In this document: piece by piece, positions 38,496-48,410 of the stretch
Position numbering within the stretch: position 1 is the first letter of the stretch
Layout of the letters: every line of letters begins with the position of its first letter
NCBI RefSeq assembly: GCF_900198655.1
Contig: NZ_FZPO01000015.1
Coordinates: 1 to 64,000 of the forward strand
DNA: 64,000 nt
DNA from: Helicobacter equorum
GTDB taxonomy: Bacteria > Campylobacterota > Campylobacteria > Campylobacterales > Helicobacteraceae
Direction: 5' to 3'
Notes under the pieces: model-generated
The model's input: the letters and a program-made list of their open reading frames with translations, nothing else
The model's database searches: none
What the model was told of the DNA's origin: nothing
Translations under genes and position numbers: made by a program

Positions 38496-40010
38496 TTATG
38501 CAGAAAAGCTTATTTTAAACTCTTTGATTGCGTTATTTAACTCTTCTTGTGTATCTTTATCCAAAGCTTTTTTCGCACGAATATCTTCCAAGATTTTTGG
38601 GAATTTTGCCTCTAAGAATGGATAGAAATCTGCTTCAAAATCTGATACTTTATTTGCTGGAATATCATCAAGGAAGCCTTTTGCTCCCGCATAGATAAGC
38701 ACAATTTGTTTTTCGATAGCAAGTGGCGAATATGGAGGCTGTTTAAGAACTTCAACCATTCTTTGACCTCTTTCAAGCTGTTTGCGACTTACTTCATCAA
38801 GATCGGAGGCAAATTGAGAGAATGCTTGTAGTTCTCTAAATTGTGCCAAGTCAAGTCTAAGTGTTCCTGAAACTTGTTTTGTAGCTTTAATTTGAGCAGC
38901 GCCACCAACACGAGAAACTGACAAGCCTACATTGATCGCAGGACGCACACCAGAATTGAATAAATCTGTTTCTAGGAATATTTGTCCATCCGTAATGGAA
39001 ATAACATTTGTTGGAATATATGCTGAAATATCTCCCGCCAATGTTTCAATAATGGGTAAGGCTGTTAAAGAACCAGCACCCAAATCATCACTAAGTTTTG
39101 CGGCACGTTCAAGGAGCCGTGAGTGGAGATAGAATACATCTCCCGGGAATGCTTCGCGTCCCGGCGGTCTTCTGAGGATTAGAGACATCTCACGATATGC
39201 CACGGCATGCTTACTCAAATCATCATAAATAATAAGCGCATGACGCCCATTGTCTCTAAAATACTCACCGATGGTAACGCCTGTATATGGAGCAAGGAAT
39301 TGCATAGCAGCAGAAGATGAAGCAGGAGCATTGACAACAATCGTGTATTCCATAGCGCCATGTTCTTCTAATTTTCTCACAACCTGTGCCACAGTAGATT
39401 CTTTTTGACCAATAGCTACATAAATACATATAACGTCTTGTCCCTTTTGGTTAATAATAGAATCTATAGCTACCGTTGTTTTACCTGTCTGTCTATCACC
39501 AATGATAAGCTCTCTTTGTCCACGACCAATTGGAACAAGTGCATCGATTGCTTTAATTCCAGTTTGTAGTGGTTCATGCACAGATTTTCTAGCCATAATT
39601 CCAGGTGCTTTTTCTTCAACAAAGCGGAATTCACCAGCTTCAATAGCACCCTTGCCATCAATAGCTTCACCTAAAGTGTTGATAACACGCCCTACGACAC
39701 TATCTCCAACAGGCACTTTCATGAGTTTTTTTAGCCTTTTAACAGAGATACCTTCCTTGATATCTTTGCCACCACCGATGACAACAACACCAACGCTTGC
39801 CTCTTCAAGGCTCATTGCAATACCTATATCGCCTGTTTCAAACTCAACCATTTCATAATACATAACATTGTTAAGTCCATAGACCTTTGCTACACCATCG
39901 GCATAGGAAACGACCTTACCAGTTTCGCTAATATCAACACTGATATTAAAGTTTTCTATACGCTCTTTGATGATTGAACTAACTTCTTCTGACCTTAGTT
40001 TTGCTACCAC
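38496..40010 (-). CDS. atpA: ATP synthase alpha subunit
   Basis: The regulatory, non-catalytic F1 subunit, 504 residues. Walker A is G-D-R-Q-T-G-K-T near residue 170, with [10 protein letters not shown] as Walker B and the signature [13 protein letters not shown]. The N-terminal segment [11 protein letters not shown], which binds delta, is complete. Confidence 0.98.
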   Translation of the reverse strand: MVAKLRSEEVSSIIKERIENFNISVDISETGKVVSYADGVAKVYGLNNVMYYEMVEFETGDIGIAMSLEEASVGVVVIGGGKDIKEGISVKRLKKLMKVPVGDSVVGRVINTLGEAIDGKGAIEAGEFRFVEEKAPGIMARKSVHEPLQTGIKAIDALVPIGRGQRELIIGDRQTGKTTVAIDSIINQKGQDVICIYVAIGQKESTVAQVVRKLEEHGAMEYTIVVNAPASSSAAMQFLAPYTGVTIGEYFRDNGRHALIIYDDLSKHAVAYREMSLILRRPPGREAFPGDVFYLHSRLLERAAKLSDDLGAGSLTALPIIETLAGDISAYIPTNVISITDGQIFLETDLFNSGVRPAINVGLSVSRVGGAAQIKATKQVSGTLRLDLAQFRELQAFSQFASDLDEVSRKQLERGQRMVEVLKQPPYSPLAIEKQIVLIYAGAKGFLDDIPANKVSDFEADFYPFLEAKFPKILEDIRAKKALDKDTQEELNNAIKEFKISFSA

Positions 40011-40030
40011 GTTCTACTCCTTGTCTTAGA

Positions 40031-40561
40031 TTAAATTGCTTTGAGAATATGATTTGTCAAATCAGTAAAAAATCTCTCTTTAGAAAAAGAGATTTCGATG
40101 CCTAAATCTTCTACGCTTAGCCTAATGCCATCAATGCTCGTTTTTTCTTGGCGTACATCAAGATTGACATTAAGTTTTGTCGAAAAGCTTTTAGCAATGT
40201 TTTGTAATGTCGCAGAATCTACTTCTTCTTTAATTTTAAGCACTGCTACATAGTGTTTTGTATCTGCAAGAATCTTTTTTTCAAGTGTTTTTGCAATCCC
40301 TGGTATGGCAGAGATTCTGTCTGAACGAACCAAAATCTTAATAAGATTCTCAAATTTTTCTTCATTAATACGCAAACTTTCTAAAAGTAGTTTCTCTTTT
40401 TTTGCTTTATCAACAAATGGTGAGTAGAGAAAACTGCATATCGTCTCGTCCTCAATAACTTTGCTGAAGGTAGAAAAGATTGCAACGATGTCTTCTATTT
40501 CTTTGGCTGAAAATGTGTCCAAAATAGCCTTTGTATATTTTTTAGCTACCAAATCCATCAT
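40031..40561 (-). CDS. atpH: ATP synthase delta subunit
   Basis: Delta caps F1 and joins it to the b stalk. The 176 residues show the N-terminal helical domain starting V-A-K-K-Y-T-K-A-I-L and the C-terminal G-I-R-L-S-V-E-D-L-G-I-E pattern. It overlaps atpF by 4 bases. Divergent but placed correctly and of normal length. Confidence 0.92.
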   Translation of the reverse strand: MMDLVAKKYTKAILDTFSAKEIEDIVAIFSTFSKVIEDETICSFLYSPFVDKAKKEKLLLESLRINEEKFENLIKILVRSDRISAIPGIAKTLEKKILADTKHYVAVLKIKEEVDSATLQNIAKSFSTKLNVNLDVRQEKTSIDGIRLSVEDLGIEISFSKERFFTDLTNHILKAI

Positions 40562-41076
40562 GAAGCAATCCTTTTTGTAATAATGTGGATATAATCTTTA
40601 TTCTCAAGCTGCATATCTTTTGAATGAATTATGTCACTCAACATAGATTCCACAACCTCTCGCATAGCCTTTGTTTGCTCAAACTCCATATTTGTTTGTG
40701 CTGATTGCATAAGGGTTTGAATCTGTGTCTGTGTTTGCTGTGCAAAGCGTTGCGAAATGATGGCTACCTCTTTTTTGGCGATATCGATGATTTCTTGCGC
40801 CTTTTTCTTGCTTTCTTCAAGCTTTTTTAAGGCCTCATTTTTTTCTTTTTGCGTTTTATGAAGCTTGTTTTGTATTTCTTGGAGTTGTGAAGCTATGTGT
40901 GCTTTACGATTGGCAAAAATAGCCTTAATACGCGCAAATGTAAAATACCATAAAACCGCTATAAACAAAGCAAAGTTTATAAGTCTAGGTATGAAATCAC
41001 TCTGTTCAAATCCTCCAGAAGCATATGCGAAGTTCGGTAATATCACCACCAAAGTAATACATAGTATATATCTCAT
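40558..41076 (-). CDS. atpF: ATP synthase b subunit
   Basis: The stator subunit b, 172 residues. A signal-like hydrophobic N-terminus (I-L-C-I-T-L-V-V-I-L) is followed by a second membrane segment (L-I-N-F-A-L-F-I-A-V-L-W-Y) and a long charged coiled coil rich in Lys, Gln and Glu. The extra N-terminal segment is, as I recall, a feature of the epsilonproteobacterial b subunit and may be cleaved. It pairs with the b' gene just upstream. Confidence 0.92.
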   Translation of the reverse strand: MRYILCITLVVILPNFAYASGGFEQSDFIPRLINFALFIAVLWYFTFARIKAIFANRKAHIASQLQEIQNKLHKTQKEKNEALKKLEESKKKAQEIIDIAKKEVAIISQRFAQQTQTQIQTLMQSAQTNMEFEQTKAMREVVESMLSDIIHSKDMQLENKDYIHIITKRIAS

Positions 41077-41088
41077 TATTCCTCCTCT

Positions 41089-41514
41089 TTATGCTTGCTC
41101 AAGCTTTTTGCGTATGCTTTGTTTAAATTCATCAACATGTGTGCCTAAACCATCTTTGAGTTCTTTTTGTTGCCTGACTAAATCCTCTCTAAAAGTCAGC
41201 AATTTAGAATCTAGTTCAGCTTTTTTTTCAGCCAGTTTTTCTTCCATGAGCCTTTTTTCTCTAGCTGTTGCTTGTTCGATGATTTCTTTTGCTTCTTTTT
41301 GCGCATTTCCTATGATTGTGTTTATTTCATCTTGGATTTTTGCAATTTCTTGTAGATTACCCTGTGTGTTTTGTAAGTCTTTTCTAATCATTTCATCACG
41401 CTTATTCATAAATGTGAGAAGTGGCTTATACAACCATTGATTAAGAAAGAAAAGTAAAAGCACAAAGCAACAAAATACCAAAATCATCAGATTGCTATTT
41501 ACTGATATTTCCAT
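41089..41514 (-). CDS. atpF': ATP synthase b' subunit
   Basis: The 141-residue b' subunit has one N-terminal membrane helix (residues about 8-28) and a long coiled coil with A-K-I-Q-D-E-I-N and E-K-L-A-E-K-K-A-E. Two different b-type genes imply a b/b' heterodimer stalk. It heads the atp operon here; atpB and atpE (a and c subunits) are not in the window, so the F0 channel genes are elsewhere, as in other Helicobacter. Confidence 0.9.
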   Translation of the reverse strand: MEISVNSNLMILVFCCFVLLLFFLNQWLYKPLLTFMNKRDEMIRKDLQNTQGNLQEIAKIQDEINTIIGNAQKEAKEIIEQATAREKRLMEEKLAEKKAELDSKLLTFREDLVRQQKELKDGLGTHVDEFKQSIRKKLEQA

Positions 41515-41639
41515 TTAGGACACTCCTTAGTATGTATTCTATCCTTTATTTGTGATAGAGTTAATCTCGCTTGTAAAACTCATAGGGTTTTGCAGGTATT
41601 TTAACAATTTAAGTTATGATTTTTCTTAAACTTTTTAAT

Positions 41640-42515
41640 TTAGTGAGAAATTTTTTCAATAAATGCCTTAATTTCTACATCTTGAGAAAATTCTATACAA
41701 ATTTGATTGTTTTTGGCACTTGTTTTATAACCATTTTTACACAAAATACTCCGCGCTTGTTCCAAAAGTTCTGTATCAAGCTCATTTGAAACCTGTGTCT
41801 TTTTGGAGGGAGTATGACTTGGTGTGTTTGGATTTTTGATAGTTTTTATTAATACTTCAGTATCACGCACATTAAGCTTTTGCCCTATGACAGAATCTAA
41901 AGCCAACTTTTGTTCTTGTGGCGAGAGTGTCACTAAAATTTTAGCATGCCCTTGTGAAATTTTACCCTCTATGAGTGCTTCTTGCACAAATGTTTCAAGG
42001 TTTAGCAACCTCAGGGTATTTGTGATTTGGGTGCGAGACTTTTTTATCCTTTGAGAAAGCTCCTCATGCGTGATATTGTATTCATCAATAAGCTCTTGAT
42101 AAGAGTATGCTAACTCGATAGGATTTAAATCTGCTCGTTGGATATTCTCTATGAGCGCTAGTTCTCGCATTTTGTGAGTGTCTATATCAGCAACGATGGC
42201 TTTAATATTTGGCAATCCTGCCAATTTGCTAGCGCGCAATCTACGCTCTCCAGCAAGTAAGACATATTCTCCATTATCATCTTCGCATACGACAATAGGC
42301 TGCAATAACCCATGTTCTTTGATAGAATCTGCAAGTTCTTGCAAGGCATTTTCTTCAAAGTATTTTCTTGGTTGGTAGGGATTTGGCTTGATGACTTCCA
42401 CACTTAGCTCAAGCACTGCAGCATCAGAATTACCCATGTTGTTTTCATAGGCTTGGGATACCTCGCCAAAAATAGCGTCTAATCCGCGTCCTAAGCCCCT
42501 AGGTTTCTTTGCCAT
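41640..42515 (-). CDS. parB: Chromosome partition protein ParB
   Basis: ParB binds parS sites and, as a CTP switch, spreads on DNA for chromosome segregation. The 291 residues show N-P-Y-Q-P-R-K-Y-F and E-N-A-L-Q-E-L-A-D-S-I-K-E-H-G-L-L-Q-P-I (N domain), the CTP-binding G-E-R-R-L-R-A, then a helix-turn-helix with T-H-E-E-L-S-Q-R-I-K-K-S-R. Its start overlaps the parA stop by one base. I found GTTTCAC half-sites but no full parS palindrome in the window. Confidence 0.95.
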   Translation of the reverse strand: MAKKPRGLGRGLDAIFGEVSQAYENNMGNSDAAVLELSVEVIKPNPYQPRKYFEENALQELADSIKEHGLLQPIVVCEDDNGEYVLLAGERRLRASKLAGLPNIKAIVADIDTHKMRELALIENIQRADLNPIELAYSYQELIDEYNITHEELSQRIKKSRTQITNTLRLLNLETFVQEALIEGKISQGHAKILVTLSPQEQKLALDSVIGQKLNVRDTEVLIKTIKNPNTPSHTPSKKTQVSNELDTELLEQARSILCKNGYKTSAKNNQICIEFSQDVEIKAFIEKISH

Positions 42516-43297
42516 TATGCGTCTTCTAAGATAAGTTCAGCAAGGTTTTGATACGCAACGCTTCCGCTAGATTTTGCATCATAAAGTAAAATTGGTTTTC
42601 CATAACTTGGAGATTCTGCTAATCGCACACTTCTAGGCACGACAATATATTCCCCTCTTTCGCTTTTAAAAAGGTGTTTTTGAAAATGCAATGCCAAATC
42701 ATCAAAAACTTGTCGTGAGAGATTGTGTTGGCTAGAATACATTGTAGGTAGAAAGCCTCTAATATTTAGATTAGGGTTGCTTGTATCTCTAATGACTTTC
42801 ACGGTATTGAGCAATTGTGCTAAGCCCTCTAATGCGTAAAATTCACATTGTATAGGCACAATAACAGAATCTGATGCAACAAGCGCATTCACGGTAAGTG
42901 CCCCAAGCGCAGGTGGAGAATCTACAATGATAAAGTCATAATTATGTCTTATTTCTTCAAGTTTATTGCGCAAAATCATTTGCCCACTTTTTTTGTTGTA
43001 AAAATCTTTTTCAAATCCAGCAAGCGCAATGCTTGAAGGCACGAGTGATAAAAAAGGAATCTCTTGCAAATCAATAATCGCATCAGAGAGTGTATTGCAT
43101 CCACATAAAACTTGATAAATATCTGTTTGTATATCTGTGCGTCTAATATTAAATGTCGTTGTTGCATTACCCTGTGGATCGCAATCTATCAATAAAACTC
43201 GTTTTTCGGATATAGCCAATGACGCCGCAAGATTCACAGCAGTCGTTGTTTTGCCAACCCCTCCTTTTTGATTTGCAACGGTTATAACCTCACACAT
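42515..43297 (-). CDS. parA: Chromosome partition ATPase ParA (Soj)
   Basis: ParA is a DNA-bound ATPase that moves the ParB-bound origin region. The deviant Walker A K-G-G-V-G-K-T-T is at residues 11-18, Walker B region F-I-I-V-D-S-P-P-A-L-G near 120, and the I-D-C-D-P-Q-G-N motif near 42. The 260-residue length is that of chromosomal Soj. It is followed by parB and preceded by birA; parAB often lie near the replication origin, but no dnaA or origin sequence is seen here. Confidence 0.96.
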   Translation of the reverse strand: MCEVITVANQKGGVGKTTTAVNLAASLAISEKRVLLIDCDPQGNATTTFNIRRTDIQTDIYQVLCGCNTLSDAIIDLQEIPFLSLVPSSIALAGFEKDFYNKKSGQMILRNKLEEIRHNYDFIIVDSPPALGALTVNALVASDSVIVPIQCEFYALEGLAQLLNTVKVIRDTSNPNLNIRGFLPTMYSSQHNLSRQVFDDLALHFQKHLFKSERGEYIVVPRSVRLAESPSYGKPILLYDAKSSGSVAYQNLAELILEDA

Positions 43298-43319
43298 TCT
43301 CTAACTCCGTTTATTAGTG

Positions 43320-43976
43320 TTATCTACAACTATACACGATTTGTGAATCTACACAGATCGCACCATCTTCTAACAATTTTGCCTCTTTAAAGGACACTTT
43401 TTTATGATTATGATGGAAGTCAAAATCAAAATTGTTTTGAAATTCTAACGCATAGAATCTGAAAATTTGCTTCCAAGATATTTTTTTTTCAATGCTTGTA
43501 AAATATCTTTGTAGAAAATCCATAGTTTCTATGCGTGTGCTGATTTCTGGCTCTAGTGTCGCGTATGAAGTGCTGTTGTTGCCTTTGGTATATAGATTAA
43601 TCCCTATGCCACAGGTAAGATATTCCTGCCATTTGTTACATAATACGCCACCGATTTTTTGATGCTCTATGTAGAGATCATTGGGCCATTTGAGCCAAAC
43701 CTTTGAGCCAAAATCTTTGAGTGTTTCTTTGCATAGAAAACCAAAATAGATAGATGCAGATTCTATTTTTAGATCTTGTGGCAACGCACTTAAAGGCAGT
43801 GCAAAAGAAAAACATATCGCCTTTGGTTGTTCTTCCCAAGTATTACCTCTTGAACCTATGCCGTGTGTTTGCCTATGTGTGTTTATGCAAATAGGGGCTT
43901 GTAAAGTCCCAGATTTTAGTCCTTGCAAGAGAAAAGTTTGCGTGGATTCTAGACATTCATGTGTTTGTATGATCAT
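43320..43976 (-). CDS. birA: Biotin-[acetyl-CoA-carboxylase] ligase
   Basis: BirA attaches biotin to the carrier protein of acetyl-CoA carboxylase. The 218 residues contain only the catalytic domain, without the DNA-binding domain of E. coli BirA, so no repressor role is expected. Visible signatures: G-I-G-S-R-G-N-T-W (adenylate loop), W-L-K-W-P-N-D-L-Y and K-I-G-G-V-L-C. It begins 36 bases from the nitrilase-fold gene upstream. Confidence 0.9.
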   Translation of the reverse strand: MIIQTHECLESTQTFLLQGLKSGTLQAPICINTHRQTHGIGSRGNTWEEQPKAICFSFALPLSALPQDLKIESASIYFGFLCKETLKDFGSKVWLKWPNDLYIEHQKIGGVLCNKWQEYLTCGIGINLYTKGNNSTSYATLEPEISTRIETMDFLQRYFTSIEKKISWKQIFRFYALEFQNNFDFDFHHNHKKVSFKEAKLLEDGAICVDSQIVYSCR

Positions 43977-44012
43977 TGTTTAGAAACTCCTTGTTTTAAT
44001 GACAGATTGTGT

Positions 44013-44834
44013 TTATGTTTGTGCAAATGGTTTATGGAAATGCCACATTTCTCGTGCTTTTTGGATAGATTCTGCATGGAGTGAGATGATCATTAGTCCC
44101 TCATAATCTTGCAAACTATCTTCGATTTGTCCATAGGCATTGACATAGAGGCTATCACCATAAAAATTCCAACTCGTCTTATCGACATATTCTGTCCCTA
44201 CGCGATTTACTCGCAAGATTGCACAAGAATGAATAAATGCACGCGTTTTACATAACGATCGCCATCTTGTAAGTGTGTCAAAGGTATTTGCGCAAGGCAC
44301 GATAAGGACATCATAGGATTGGGCTTTCATAGCGATAAAAATTTCATCAAAATGCAATTCAAATCCTGATAAGACACCGATTTTTAAGCCTTTTCTTTCT
44401 ATGGTGAGGGGCAATTTTGGCTTTTTGTAGTGCTTGTTGGCAAAAAATGCGTGTTCATTCCAATGTGGATAATCTATGAGGCGTTGTTGGACATAAAATG
44501 TATAGCCCTGTGAATCTATAAGTGCGATTGTTTTATAAAATGTATTTGAAAGGCGATGACCCGAGAGTTTGAGAGTATATAAATCCACAACAATAGGTGC
44601 GATAATCTCTAAATTATATTCCTTGGCAAACACTACAAGTTGTCGCAATATGCTGACATTATGACTTGCGATGAGTTGTGGTGAGGGCAGGGATTGCAAA
44701 TGGCGAAAAAATGGCTCAAATGTGTATTCTGGTAAAACCACTATTTCTACATTTTGCTTGGCACAATTTTGGAGATAGGATTCTAAATACAAAGGGGATT
44801 CTATTTTTGAGATTTGCAAAAGAGCTATACGCAT
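44013..44834 (-). CDS. Nitrilase-fold protein lacking catalytic Lys and Cys
   Basis: The 273 residues have the carbon-nitrogen hydrolase fold: V-V-L-P-E-Y-T-F (Glu36 retained), S-N-T-F-Y-K-T-I-A-L-I-D, D-Y-P-H-W-N-E-H, and K-T-R-A-F-I-H-S near residue 200. Where active members have Y-x-K-x-x-L it reads Y-V-Q-Q-R-L, and where they have I-C-Y-D it reads S-G-F-E, so the catalytic Lys and Cys are absent. It is therefore probably not an amidase; a regulatory or binding role is possible. Cotranscribed with birA. I recall a beta-alanine-synthase-like gene in H. pylori that may be its relative. Confidence 0.8.
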   Translation of the reverse strand: MRIALLQISKIESPLYLESYLQNCAKQNVEIVVLPEYTFEPFFRHLQSLPSPQLIASHNVSILRQLVVFAKEYNLEIIAPIVVDLYTLKLSGHRLSNTFYKTIALIDSQGYTFYVQQRLIDYPHWNEHAFFANKHYKKPKLPLTIERKGLKIGVLSGFELHFDEIFIAMKAQSYDVLIVPCANTFDTLTRWRSLCKTRAFIHSCAILRVNRVGTEYVDKTSWNFYGDSLYVNAYGQIEDSLQDYEGLMIISLHAESIQKAREMWHFHKPFAQT

Positions 44835-44981
44835 TACATACCTTAAAAATTAAAAATAAATGTTTGAATTTTACTCTATATAAACTTTAGATTCTATTTT
44901 GCTATGGTTTTTAAGGGGCTTTGTGTTAGGATTATGCATTTAATTTACTTAAACAAAATTTAGTTTTATGAGGTTGGAACT

Positions 44982-46328
44982 ATGGTAGAGCGATACGCAA
45001 GAGAGCAGATGAAAGAGCTTTGGGATATGAATGCGAAATATTCTGCGTGGCTTGAAGTGGAAAAGGCGTTAGTGCGTGGGTGGAATCGCTTAGGGCTAAT
45101 CCCTGATTGTGATTGTGAAAAAATATGTAAAAATGCAAGATTTGATATTGCTAGGATTGATGAGATAGAAGCAGTTACAAAGCACGATTTAATCGCCTTT
45201 ACCACTTCTATAGCAGAGTCTTTGGGCGAAGAGTCGCGATGGGTGCATTATGGGATAACTTCTAGCGATTGTATTGATACCGCAGTGGCGTTACAAATGC
45301 GAGATTCTCTAAAGATTATTTTAGAGGATATAAAGCAAGTGCGAGAGGCGATAAAGGTAAGAGCGTATGAACATAAAGATACGCTAATGGTGGGGCGAAG
45401 CCACGGAATCCACGGAGAGCCTATCACCTTTGGGTTGGTTTTGGCGATTTGGTATGATGAGCTGGGGCGGCATTTGAAGGCTCTAGAATCTACGCTTGAA
45501 GTCATCTCTGTAGGGCAGCTAAGTGGAGCGATGGGCAATCTCGCCCATACACCCATGGAGCTTGAAGAGCTAGTTTGCAAAGAGCTTGGGCTTAAACCTG
45601 CCCCTGTGAGTAATCAAGTGATACAAAGGGATAGGTACGCTAGGCTAATGAGTGATTTAGCTCTTTTAGCTAGTAGCTGTGAGAAAATTGCCGTGGAAAT
45701 CCGCCATTTACAACGCACAGAAGTTTATGAAGCAGAAGAGTATTTTGAATCTGGGCAAAAGGGAAGCTCTGCTATGCCACACAAACGTAACCCTGTTTTG
45801 TCCGAAAACATCACAGGGCTTTGTCGTATCATACGCTCTTATGCACTTCCTGCGATGGAGAATGTAGCCTTATGGCATGAGCGGGATATTAGCCACTCTA
45901 GCGTGGAGCGATTTATTTTGCCTGATAGCTTTATTACGACGGATTTTATGTTGATGCGTTTAAAAGGACTGCTTGAAAAGCTAGTGGTGTATCCAAAAAA
46001 TATGATGAAAAACCTAAATTTAACTGGTGGCTTAGTTTTTTCTCAAAGAATTTTGCTAGAGCTTCCAAAATGTGGTGTATCACGTGAAGATGCCTATAAA
46101 ATCGTGCAAAGAAATGCGATGAAAGTATGGCAGGGCTTACAAAAGGGACAACCTGTGCTAAATGATAAAAGGGAGTCACTTTACTTGCAATATCTTTTAG
46201 CAGATTCTGAGCTCGTGGGACTTCTTAGCAAGAATGGTGGTAATGGAGAGCAGATTATCCGCGAGTGCTTTGAGTTTAGCTACTATACAAAAAACGTGGA
46301 TTCTATTTTTAAAAGGGTGTTTGAGTAA
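44982..46328 (+). CDS. purB: Adenylosuccinate lyase
   Basis: PurB acts twice in purine synthesis, on SAICAR and on adenylosuccinate. The 448 residues include G-R-S-H-G-I-H-G-E-P near residue 137, the T-S-S-D-C-I-D region near 87 and the superfamily signature G-S-S-A-M-P-H-K-R-N-P near 265 with the flexible catalytic loop. Length is typical. The restriction-modification genes begin 20 bases downstream on the same strand, so the island seems to have entered behind purB. Confidence 0.96.
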   Translation: MVERYAREQMKELWDMNAKYSAWLEVEKALVRGWNRLGLIPDCDCEKICKNARFDIARIDEIEAVTKHDLIAFTTSIAESLGEESRWVHYGITSSDCIDTAVALQMRDSLKIILEDIKQVREAIKVRAYEHKDTLMVGRSHGIHGEPITFGLVLAIWYDELGRHLKALESTLEVISVGQLSGAMGNLAHTPMELEELVCKELGLKPAPVSNQVIQRDRYARLMSDLALLASSCEKIAVEIRHLQRTEVYEAEEYFESGQKGSSAMPHKRNPVLSENITGLCRIIRSYALPAMENVALWHERDISHSSVERFILPDSFITTDFMLMRLKGLLEKLVVYPKNMMKNLNLTGGLVFSQRILLELPKCGVSREDAYKIVQRNAMKVWQGLQKGQPVLNDKRESLYLQYLLADSELVGLLSKNGGNGEQIIRECFEFSYYTKNVDSIFKRVFE

Positions 46329-46348
46329 ATCATTGCAGGAGGATTTTT

Positions 46349-46892
46349 ATGATAGCAAATGGCATTGGTGGTTCAAATGCAAAGACAGGATTAATTTTTG
46401 AAGGAAAGGTGGATTTGGCTACCTTTTTATCTGAACAGAATGGTTATAGTACTGATTCTAATGGGCAAGTATATTATTGTGGTGAGTTAGTAGCACAAAT
46501 TTTTAAAAAATATGAATTTTATGAGTTTTTAGAAAAACGTCAAGTGGATTGGAAAAGTATTTTTTCTAAAAGGCTTTTGCCAGATGATAGTATCTATTAT
46601 CATCAATAACACATTTTTTGTTATTGAATGTAAATTTCAGCAGGTCGCAGGTTCTGTTGATGAAAAATTACAAACTTGCGATTTTAAGAAAAAGCAGTAT
46701 CAAAAACTTTTATCTAGCCTTAATATGGAAGTGGGATATGTATATTTATTAAGTAATTGCTTTCAAAAACCAGAATATAAAGATGTTTTGGATTATATCA
46801 TTAGTGTAAATTGTAGGTATTACTTTGAATATATCCCCTTACAGGTTTTTGGCTTGCCAATTCCTATGGATTCGGGCATAAATGACTGCTGA
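46349..46892 (+). pseudogene. Type II restriction endonuclease, PD-(D/E)xK, split by a frameshift
   Basis: Two overlapping frames (46349-46609 and 46584-46892) join into one ~180-residue protein if one base is removed near 46602. The first ends L-P-D-D-S-I-Y-Y-H-Q; the second continues N-N-T-F-F-V-I-E-C-K-F-Q, so the catalytic P-D...E-C-K motif is divided between them. A G-I-G-G-S-N-A-K-T-G start is of a kind seen in small restriction enzymes. The second frame overlaps the methyltransferase start by 11 bases, which supports it as the original end. Strong AGGAGG lies before 46349. As read, the nuclease should be inactive; a sequencing error is the alternative. Confidence 0.78.
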
Positions 46893-47724
46893 ATTTCGCA
46901 CGTTAAAACCCATTTTTACAAGCACAGATTCTAATTTTAGTCTTTATCAAGGTGATTGCAATGAGTTTTTGCCACAGATGAAAGAAAATTTTGATTTAAT
47001 CTTTGCCGATCCTCCATACTTTCTGTCAAATGATGGTTTAAGTATCCAAAATGGTAAAATTGTAAGTGTGAATAAGGGGGAATGGGATAGAGGTAATGAA
47101 ATTGAAGATATTGATAACTTTAATATGAAATGGATTGCTAATGCAAAAATTGCCTTAAAATCTACGGGTAGTATTATGATAAGTGGGACTTATCATAATA
47201 TTTTTTCACTTGGGAGGGCATTACAAAAGCTTGATTTCAAGATTTTAAATATTATCACTTGGCAAAAGACTAATCCCCCACCAAACTTTAGTTGTCGCTA
47301 TCTTACGCACTCTACTGAGCAAATCATCTGGGCTAAAAAAAGCCACAAACATAAGCATATTTTTAATTATGAATTTCTAAAAGCCTTAAATGGTGGCAAG
47401 CAAATGCGTGATGTATGGAGCTTCCCAGCCATTGCTCCTTGGGAAAAAAGTTGTGGCAAACACCCCACACAAAAACCCTTGGCATTGTTGGTTCGATTAC
47501 TTCTTATGGCAAGCAATGAAAATTCTCTCATTTGCGATCCTTTTTGCGGTTCTAGCACTACAGGAATTGCAGCAAGTCTTTTAAATAGAAAATTTGTTGG
47601 TATAGAGCAAGAAAGTGAGTTTATAGAAATTTCTGTTAAAAGAAAAGAAGAGCTAGAATACCATACAGAACGTATAGAATCTAAAATCAAGGATTTAGCA
47701 TTCTACAAAAAACCCTTACTTTAA
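46882..47724 (+). CDS. DNA methyltransferase, beta-class N6-adenine type (MboII/HpyAII M1-like)
   Basis: This 280-residue site-specific methylase has the catalytic motif [12 protein letters not shown] near residue 34 before the SAM motif [11 protein letters not shown] near 219, which is the beta order. The sequence after DPPY ([12 protein letters not shown]) resembles my memory of M1.MboII-type enzymes that methylate adenine in GAAGA; the specificity is inference. The start lies inside the end of the endonuclease frame. It is the first of two adjacent methylases. Confidence 0.87.
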   Translation: MTAEFRTLKPIFTSTDSNFSLYQGDCNEFLPQMKENFDLIFADPPYFLSNDGLSIQNGKIVSVNKGEWDRGNEIEDIDNFNMKWIANAKIALKSTGSIMISGTYHNIFSLGRALQKLDFKILNIITWQKTNPPPNFSCRYLTHSTEQIIWAKKSHKHKHIFNYEFLKALNGGKQMRDVWSFPAIAPWEKSCGKHPTQKPLALLVRLLLMASNENSLICDPFCGSSTTGIAASLLNRKFVGIEQESEFIEISVKRKEELEYHTERIESKIKDLAFYKKPLL

Positions 47725-47728
47725 GGAT

Positions 47729-48376
47729 TTGACAATGTTGGATCTAATAAACACCAAACTCACCATTGATGGCTTAGAATTACTCCAAAGTTTGGGGGAT
47801 TGTAGCGTTGATTTATGTTTTTTTGATCCACAATATCGTGGTGTGCTAGATAAAATGCATTATGGTAATGAGGGTGATCGACAAAAGGGGCGTAGTGTCT
47901 TGGTGCAAATGTCTGAAGCGACGATTATACATTTTATCCAAGAAATTAGCCGAGTTTTAAAGCCTAGTTGCTATCTTATGTTATGGATTGATAAATTTCA
48001 TCTGTGTGAGGGTGTGAGACCTTGGCTAGATTCTACACTTTTACAAATCGTGGATCTCATCACTTGGGATAAAATGAAAATGGGTATGGGTTATCGCACA
48101 AGAAAACAAAGCGAATATCTACTCATCGTACAAAAAAAGCCTATTAGAGCAAAGGGGACTTGGAAACTTCATAATATCCGTGATGTGCATAGCGAAAAAA
48201 TTTCACAAAACGAGTTAAAAGCACACCCTCACAGCAAACCAAAAGCCTTACAAAAAATTCTTATAGAATCTTGCACCAATATCGGGGATTTAGTGTGTGA
48301 TCCAGCAGCAGGAAATTTTAGTGTGCTAGGGTGCTGCAAGGAATTAAGGAGAAATTTTATAGGGACAAATCTATGA
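47729..48376 (+). CDS. Second DNA methyltransferase (M2-like, DPQY motif)
   Basis: This 215-residue amino-methyltransferase carries F-F-D-P-Q-Y-R-G near residue 28 in place of DPPY/SPPY and D-P-A-A-G-N-F-S as the SAM motif near the C-terminus (beta order). M2 partners of type IIS systems such as MboII/HpyAII look like this and methylate the other strand of an asymmetric site, so a non-palindromic recognition site is likely. ATG follows an AAGGA site, 4 bases after M1. Confidence 0.83.
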   Translation: MTMLDLINTKLTIDGLELLQSLGDCSVDLCFFDPQYRGVLDKMHYGNEGDRQKGRSVLVQMSEATIIHFIQEISRVLKPSCYLMLWIDKFHLCEGVRPWLDSTLLQIVDLITWDKMKMGMGYRTRKQSEYLLIVQKKPIRAKGTWKLHNIRDVHSEKISQNELKAHPHSKPKALQKILIESCTNIGDLVCDPAAGNFSVLGCCKELRRNFIGTNL

Positions 48377-48410
48377 TGATTGGCTTCACGCTATTGTAAA
48401 GAGTTATGCG

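Noticed and set aside
44835-44981. Possible tRNA or small RNA in the gap before purB
   Set aside because: No cloverleaf, TTCRA arm or strong hairpin is visible; the stretch is plain A/T-rich spacer.
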